Positions 6,311 through 10,323 of a stretch of DNA of 10,323 bases are shown here, in pieces. The stretch is from assembly GCA_030694835.1 (NCBI GenBank), contig JAUYUF010000275.1:1-10323 (forward strand). The letters are read 5' to 3'. Each line of letters starts with the position of its first letter. The stretch's first letter is position 1. The stretch comes from Flavobacteriaceae bacterium (GTDB taxonomy: Bacteria > Bacteroidota > Bacteroidia > Flavobacteriales > Flavobacteriaceae). The position numbers were made by a program, and so were the translations under genes. The notes under the pieces are model-generated. The model did no database searches. It saw nothing but the letters and a program-made list of their open reading frames with translations, and had not been told where the DNA came from.

Positions 6311-6763
6311 ATGGAACTGATATTAAAGAAAGACGTAGAAAATTTAGGATACAAAGACGATGTAGTTTCTGTTAAAAACGGATATGGTCGTAATTTCTTA
6401 ATTCCACAAGGAGTAGCTGTTATGGCAACGATATCTGCTAGAAAAGAATTAGCAGAAACATTGAAACAACGTGCTTATAAAGAAGGCAAAGCAGTAGCTG
6501 ACGCAACTGTTATAGCTGAAGCGATCAAAGCTTTGGATATTAAAATTGAAGCCAAAACTGCTGATGGATCAAAATTATTTGGTTCTGTGAACAATGCAAA
6601 TATTGCAGAAGCTTTAGAAGCAGCTGGACAATCAATTGATAAAAAATATATTAATGTTGTTGGAGGTACGGTAAAACGTATCGGAAAATATGTAGCTAAA
6701 GTAAGGTTACACAGAGAAGTTGTTTTTGATCTGCCATTTGAAATCATTGTAGAGAAACAATAA
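6311..6763 (+). CDS. rplI: 50S ribosomal protein bL9
   Basis: The 150-residue length and the two-domain plan are standard for bL9. The N-terminal domain has MELILKKDVENLGYKDDVV and the signature GYGRNFLIPQG (24-34), which binds 23S rRNA near the L1 stalk. A long connecting helix (about 40-75) leads to the C-terminal domain with TADGSKLFGSV (83-93) and a final LPFEIIVEKQ. The protein spans from the large subunit toward the neighbouring ribosome and helps reading-frame maintenance. It is the last gene of the rpsF operon, 6 bases after rpsR, and a strong terminator begins 15 bases after its stop codon. No priB or ssb gene lies inside the operon, unlike in E. coli and many Firmicutes. Confidence 0.97.
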   Translation: MELILKKDVENLGYKDDVVSVKNGYGRNFLIPQGVAVMATISARKELAETLKQRAYKEGKAVADATVIAEAIKALDIKIEAKTADGSKLFGSVNNANIAEALEAAGQSIDKKYINVVGGTVKRIGKYVAKVRLHREVVFDLPFEIIVEKQ

Positions 6764-6777
6764 TGTTAATAAGATGT

Positions 6778-6823
6778 TAAAAACAAAAAAGCCACACTGA
6801 AAAGCGTGGCTTTTTTGTTTTTA
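6778..6823 (+). terminator. Intrinsic terminator of the rpsF operon
   Basis: An 18-bp perfect stem is formed by 6778-6795 and 6806-6823, with a 10-base loop (ACTGAAAAGC). The GC-rich part is GCCAC/GTGGC, followed by TTTTTTGTTTTT on the 3' side and the complementary A-run on the 5' side. This is a textbook Rho-independent terminator. Its T-run touches the -7 box of the following receptor gene. Confidence 0.92.
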
Positions 6824-6829
6824 TATTTG
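6822..6829 (+). promoter_or_regulatory. Candidate -7 box for the TonB-dependent receptor gene
   Basis: TATATTTG matches TAnnTTTG exactly and overlaps the last two bases of the preceding terminator stem. The -33 region would fall in the terminator loop, where no TTTG is present, so recognition would be weak or helped by an activator. The leader would be about 40 A/T-rich bases without an SD sequence. Confidence 0.5.
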
Positions 6830-6876
6830 TCATTAAATAAAATAATTCAATCAAAATTAATTCAAATACATTATTT

Positions 6877-9800
6877 ATGAAAAAACAATTAATTTTTCTT
6901 TTTGCAGCACTCATGTTGTCATTAAGTTCTTTTGCTCAAGTCACTACATCCCAAATTAATGGGGTTATTAATGACGATACAGAAATGGGTCTTTTTGGAG
7001 CTAACATAGTAGCTGAACATTTACCAACTGGTTCTACCTATGGAACTAACACTTTAGATAATGGTAGATATAACATACCTAATTTAAGAGTTGGTGGCCC
7101 TTACAAAATAACAGTTAGTTATGTAGGATTTGAGTCTCAAACCATGGAAAATGTATTTCTAAATGTTGGAGATAAATTAAGATTAAATTTTACGCTTAAA
7201 GCTGCTGCAACTGAGTTAGCTGCGGTTGAAATAAAAGGAACTGCTGGTGGTGTATTTCAAAGTGATAGAACTGGTGCTTCTACAAACATCAGTAAAAATC
7301 AGATTAAAACAATGCCAACGATTTCAAGATCAACAGCAGATTTAACAAGATTAACTCCTTCTTCTGATGGATTATCATTTGGAGGAAGAAATAATCAAAT
7401 GAATAACTTTACCCTAGATGGTTCTATTTTTAACAATCCATTTGGATTGGATGCCGCTACACCTGGTGGACAAACAAATGCGCAACCAGTTTCATTAGAT
7501 GCAATAGATCAAATTCAAGTAGATATTGCTCCTTATGATGTTACCAAAGCCGGATTTACCGGTGCTTCTGTAAATGCCGTTACTAAATCTGGTACGAATG
7601 AATATCACGGAACTGTTTTTGGCTTTTATAGAAATCAAGACTTAACGGGAGGAAAAGTTAAAGGAGAAAAAGTTTTTAAAGGTGATTTAAAACATTTACA
7701 AGCCGGTTTTAGTTTTGGAGGTCCTGTTATTAAAGATAAATTATTCTTCTTTGCCAATGCTGAAATGGAAGATCGCTCCGATTTAGGTTCTAACTTTTTG
7801 GCTAAACGTACTGGTTTAACGGGAGACAGAGTTTCTCGTGTGGAAGCTGCCGACTTAGATTTAGTAGCGCTTACGTTGAAAAACAAATTTGGTTATGAAA
7901 CCGGTGCTTATGAAAATTATATCCACGATACCAAAAACGTAAAGGTCTTAGTGAAATTGGATTGGAATATCAATGAAATTCACACTTTATCAGCAACTTA
8001 TAACTTTTTAGATGCTTCATTGGGTAAACCGGCGCATCCGGAAGCAATTGGAAGAAGAGGTCCAGACCAAACAACTTTACAGTTTTTTAATTCTGGATAT
8101 ACCATCAATAATATTTTACATTCCGGAATTATAGAGTTAAAATCGAATTTCAGCAATAAATTCTCGAATAACTTACAAGTGGGTATCACTAAGTTCAGCG
8201 ATTCTAGAGACCCGTTTTCAACACCATTTCCGGTGTTAAATATCAATAAAGATGGAAGTAGATATATAGTTGCAGGTCATGAGCCATTTTCTATCAACAA
8301 TATTTTAGATCAAAAAGTATATCAGGCAACCAATAATTTTAATATCTATGTTGGAAATCATACCTATACTATTGGTACTTCATTTGAAAAATTTGAATTT
8401 GGTAACTCCTTTAACTTAGGCGTAAATGAACCATTCGGAGTTCCTTATCCGGGTGGTACTTTCGGACCCGGCTTTGCAAGTGTTACTGATTTTGTAAACT
8501 TTGTAAATGCCGGAAGTATGAATGCTATAGTTCAACATGCCAAAGATGTAAATACTGCCGGAAATTTCCCTTTTTCTTATACCAATGTGGGGCAATGGGC
8601 TGTTTATGTACAAGATGAGTGGGCAGTAAATGATAAGTTTACGTTAACCTACGGTATCCGTATGGATAAACCATTGTATTTTGATACATCAGATAAAGCA
8701 AAAGAAGTGCAAGCGCGCGCTTTTGATTATGATCCAACCATTACTTATTATGATGAAAATGGTAAAGGTTTAACTTTTGACCATAGTCATATGCCAAGCG
8801 GCACCCCACTTTTCTCTCCAAGAGTTGGATTTAATTATGATGTAAAAGGTGATAAAACACAACAATTTAGAGGAGGAACAGGTTTATTCTCGGGTCGTTT
8901 TCCATTTGTATGGATTGGAAACCAAGTATCGAGTCCAAACTGGTGGTTCTACCAAATGACAGCTTATGACTTTAAATTTCCACAAGTTTGGAGAACAAAT
9001 TTTGGTTACGATCACAAATTAGATAATGGTTGGTCATACAGTACTGATGTGATTTATACCAAAGATATCAATGCGATGATGGTAAGAAATTACGGATTGA
9101 ATAAACCAACCGGAACTCTGCAGGGAGCCAGTGGTGATAATCGTGTGATTTATAATACAGCAACAGACCGAGCTAATTTTACCGGATTTGGATTCCCAAT
9201 TCCTGTTGATGCGTATGTTTTTACCAACAATGATAAAGGATATACTTTTAACACCTCATTCCAATTATTTAAAACTTGGGAAAACAATATGTCAGCAAGT
9301 TTAGCATATGATTTCTTAGTTTCTAAAGATGCAAGTTCAATTCCGGCTGAAATTTCTTCGGATGCTTTTGCAAGAAATCCTGCATTAGGAAATGTAAATC
9401 AAGCGGTTGAATCTTATTCACGTTACGGACATAACCACCGTTTTATTGGTTCTTTCAACAAAAGATTTGACTATGGAAATGGAAAATATGCAACTTCAAT
9501 CGGGATGTTTATGGAGCATGTTAAAGGAGGTCGTTATAGTTATACGTATGCTGGTGATATTAACAGAGATGGTTCTAACTTAAACGATTTAATTTATGTT
9601 CCAACTGCCAATCAAATTAATGCGATGGCATTTACGGGTACAATAGCACAACAATCTGCGCAACGTGTTGCCTTAGAAAACTTCATTCAACAAGATGATT
9701 ATCTAAGTGAAAATAGAGGAGAATATGCAGGAAAATATGCAACTACTTTGCCTTGGCGTTCTAACCATGATATAAAAATATTACAAGATTTCTTCTTAAA

Positions 9801-10038
9801 TATCCAAAAATCAAAATCGATACAGTTAAGTGTTGATATTTTAAATTTTGGTAATTTATTAAATTCAGATTGGGGAGTGCGTAAAAATCCAACCAATACC
9901 CAACCAATTGGGGTTACTGTTGATGCCGCCGGTTATCCAACCTATTCATTTGATACCAACTTAAAATCAACTTATACCAATGATTTCAGTTTGTTATCAA
10001 GATGGCAAATGCAATTTGGTTTAAGATATATTTTCTAA
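6877..10038 (+). CDS. Oar-like TonB-dependent outer membrane receptor
   Basis: The 1053-residue protein begins with a signal peptide (MKKQLIFLFAALMLSLSSFA, likely cleavage after Ala20). A carboxypeptidase-regulatory-like domain follows (about 25-108; VGGPYKITVSYVGFESQ), then a TonB-box-like ELAAVEIKG (113-121), a plug domain (about 125-235, with NNFTLDGSIFNNPFG and GFTGASVNAVTKSGTNEYHG) and a beta-barrel to the end. The last residue is Phe in QFGLRYIF, the usual outer-membrane barrel signal. Length and the plug sequence fit the Oar group (OmpA-related TonB receptors), known from Myxococcus and marine bacteria, rather than SusC; no SusD gene follows. Oar proteins are linked to secretion or uptake of peptides and proteins, but the substrate here is unknown. 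It stands alone between two terminators, so it is a single-gene unit. Confidence 0.9.
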   Translation: MKKQLIFLFAALMLSLSSFAQVTTSQINGVINDDTEMGLFGANIVAEHLPTGSTYGTNTLDNGRYNIPNLRVGGPYKITVSYVGFESQTMENVFLNVGDKLRLNFTLKAAATELAAVEIKGTAGGVFQSDRTGASTNISKNQIKTMPTISRSTADLTRLTPSSDGLSFGGRNNQMNNFTLDGSIFNNPFGLDAATPGGQTNAQPVSLDAIDQIQVDIAPYDVTKAGFTGASVNAVTKSGTNEYHGTVFGFYRNQDLTGGKVKGEKVFKGDLKHLQAGFSFGGPVIKDKLFFFANAEMEDRSDLGSNFLAKRTGLTGDRVSRVEAADLDLVALTLKNKFGYETGAYENYIHDTKNVKVLVKLDWNINEIHTLSATYNFLDASLGKPAHPEAIGRRGPDQTTLQFFNSGYTINNILHSGIIELKSNFSNKFSNNLQVGITKFSDSRDPFSTPFPVLNINKDGSRYIVAGHEPFSINNILDQKVYQATNNFNIYVGNHTYTIGTSFEKFEFGNSFNLGVNEPFGVPYPGGTFGPGFASVTDFVNFVNAGSMNAIVQHAKDVNTAGNFPFSYTNVGQWAVYVQDEWAVNDKFTLTYGIRMDKPLYFDTSDKAKEVQARAFDYDPTITYYDENGKGLTFDHSHMPSGTPLFSPRVGFNYDVKGDKTQQFRGGTGLFSGRFPFVWIGNQVSSPNWWFYQMTAYDFKFPQVWRTNFGYDHKLDNGWSYSTDVIYTKDINAMMVRNYGLNKPTGTLQGASGDNRVIYNTATDRANFTGFGFPIPVDAYVFTNNDKGYTFNTSFQLFKTWENNMSASLAYDFLVSKDASSIPAEISSDAFARNPALGNVNQAVESYSRYGHNHRFIGSFNKRFDYGNGKYATSIGMFMEHVKGGRYSYTYAGDINRDGSNLNDLIYVPTANQINAMAFTGTIAQQSAQRVALENFIQQDDYLSENRGEYAGKYATTLPWRSNHDIKILQDFFLNIQKSKSIQLSVDILNFGNLLNSDWGVRKNPTNTQPIGVTVDAAGYPTYSFDTNLKSTYTNDFSLLSRWQMQFGLRYIF

Positions 10039-10059
10039 AATCTAATTTTACTACCTTTG

Positions 10060-10085
10060 ACCACGCCCATTGGCGTGGTTTTTTT
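10060..10085 (+). terminator. Intrinsic terminator after the TonB-dependent receptor
   Basis: CCACGCC (10061-10067) pairs with GGCGTGG (10072-10078) around a CATT loop, extended by A10060-T10079, and is followed by seven T (10079-10085). It lies 21 bases after the receptor stop codon. Stem and T-run are both of good quality. Confidence 0.92.
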
Positions 10086-10087
10086 AT

Positions 10088-10143
10088 GGTTGCTGAGCGG
10101 AGTCGAAGTAACTAAGGTATGATTTCGACTCCGCTCAATCACC
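10088..10143. repeat. Long inverted repeat, REP-like, next to a start codon
   Basis: TGAGCGGAGTCGAA (10094-10107) and TTCGACTCCGCTCA (10124-10137) are perfect complements with a 16-base spacer. Pairing continues outward with GGT/ACC at 10088-10090 and 10141-10143 after three positions that contain two mismatches. The core is the same family as the element at 3017-3030. The right arm ends 7 bases (full) or 13 bases (core) before the ATG at 10151. No T-run follows, so it is not a standard terminator. Confidence 0.8.
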
Positions 10144-10150
10144 GATATTT

Positions 10151-10323
10151 ATGAAATACACCCTTTTAACAAAAGAACAGTTTAAAGCATTACATCAAGA
10201 ATTTGCTCTATTTTTAGCGTCGCAACAAATTGATGCAAAAGAATGGAAACAATTAAATAAAGATAAACCAGAAGTTGTTCTTGAAGAATTACAAGTTTTT
10301 AGCGATTTTGTTTGGGAAGATGT
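10151..10323 (+). CDS. N-terminal part of a conserved hypothetical protein, possibly DUF6495 (3' partial)
   Basis: The frame is open from the ATG at 10151 to the window edge, giving 57 complete codons. The visible part, MKYTLLTKEQFKALHQEFALF then LASQQIDAKEWKQLNKDKPE, is soluble, charged and probably helical, with no signal peptide or membrane segment. From memory it resembles the start of DUF6495, a small protein family found in Bacteroidota with an opening of the MKYR-LTKEE type and a conserved FSD-VW segment (here FSDFVWED). Its function is not known to me. The gene has no recognisable promoter: the 112 bases before it hold only the receptor terminator and the inverted repeat. The start is chosen because no other in-frame ATG is near and the N-terminus agrees with the remembered family. 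Confidence 0.7.
   Translation, partial: MKYTLLTKEQFKALHQEFALFLASQQIDAKEWKQLNKDKPEVVLEELQVFSDFVWED

Noticed and set aside
6475..6747. Minus-strand open frame of 90 codons opposite rplI
   Set aside because: It lies completely inside bL9 on the opposite strand, has no promoter or family features, and is explained by the codon use of rplI. The minus-strand frames inside the receptor gene (7635-7886, 7998-8246, 8416-8613, 9699-9896) were rejected for the same reason.
6877..10038. SusC of a polysaccharide utilisation locus
   Set aside because: No SusD, glycoside hydrolase or regulator is adjacent; a terminator closes the unit, and the plug sequence fits Oar better.

Overview
The window looks like ordinary core chromosome of a member of the Flavobacteriaceae, close to Flavobacterium. 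The evidence is the low GC content, start codons without Shine-Dalgarno (SD) sequences, promoters of the Bacteroidota type (TTTG near -33, TAnnTTTG near -7), the gene set rpsF-rpsR-rplI without ssb or priB, and a large Oar-like TonB-dependent receptor. I see no transposase, phage gene, CRISPR array, tRNA or rRNA, and no clear new multi-gene system. The unusual material is intergenic.

Layout. 1-234 (+) is the 3' end of a gene that resembles the C-terminus of Bacteroidota RecQ. It meets, stop codon against stop codon, a two-gene operon on the minus strand: a SAM-dependent methyltransferase (1637-909), then a ZIP-family metal transporter (912-235) with a 4-base ATGA overlap. A 95-bp divergent promoter region separates this from a THUMP-domain rRNA methyltransferase (1733-2887, +). 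Next comes a 248-bp intergenic mosaic of heptamer repeats and GC-rich palindromes, then priA (3136-5577). A strong promoter drives rpsF, rpsR and rplI (5661-6763), which end at an 18-bp terminator stem. A TonB-dependent receptor with its own -7 box against that terminator covers 6877-10038 and ends at a second terminator. A long inverted repeat then lies just before a gene that runs off the right edge (10151 onward, probably DUF6495).

Roles. Most genes serve information processing: RecQ-like and PriA helicases for repair and replication restart, an rRNA guanine methyltransferase, and three ribosomal proteins. bS6 and bS18 are, with bS21, the proteins known to hold the 16S anti-SD tail in Bacteroidota ribosomes, which fits the lack of SD sequences here. 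The ZIP protein moves divalent metals across the inner membrane, and the Oar-like receptor sits in the outer membrane. No shared pathway links the methyltransferase to the ZIP gene beyond their coupling.

The most interesting features are two heptamer arrays in inverted orientation that put stop codons in all frames facing outward, a dispersed motif TTCG-N4-CGCTC found four times in two intergenic regions, and a 14-bp perfect inverted repeat whose right arm lies close to the start codon of the last gene.
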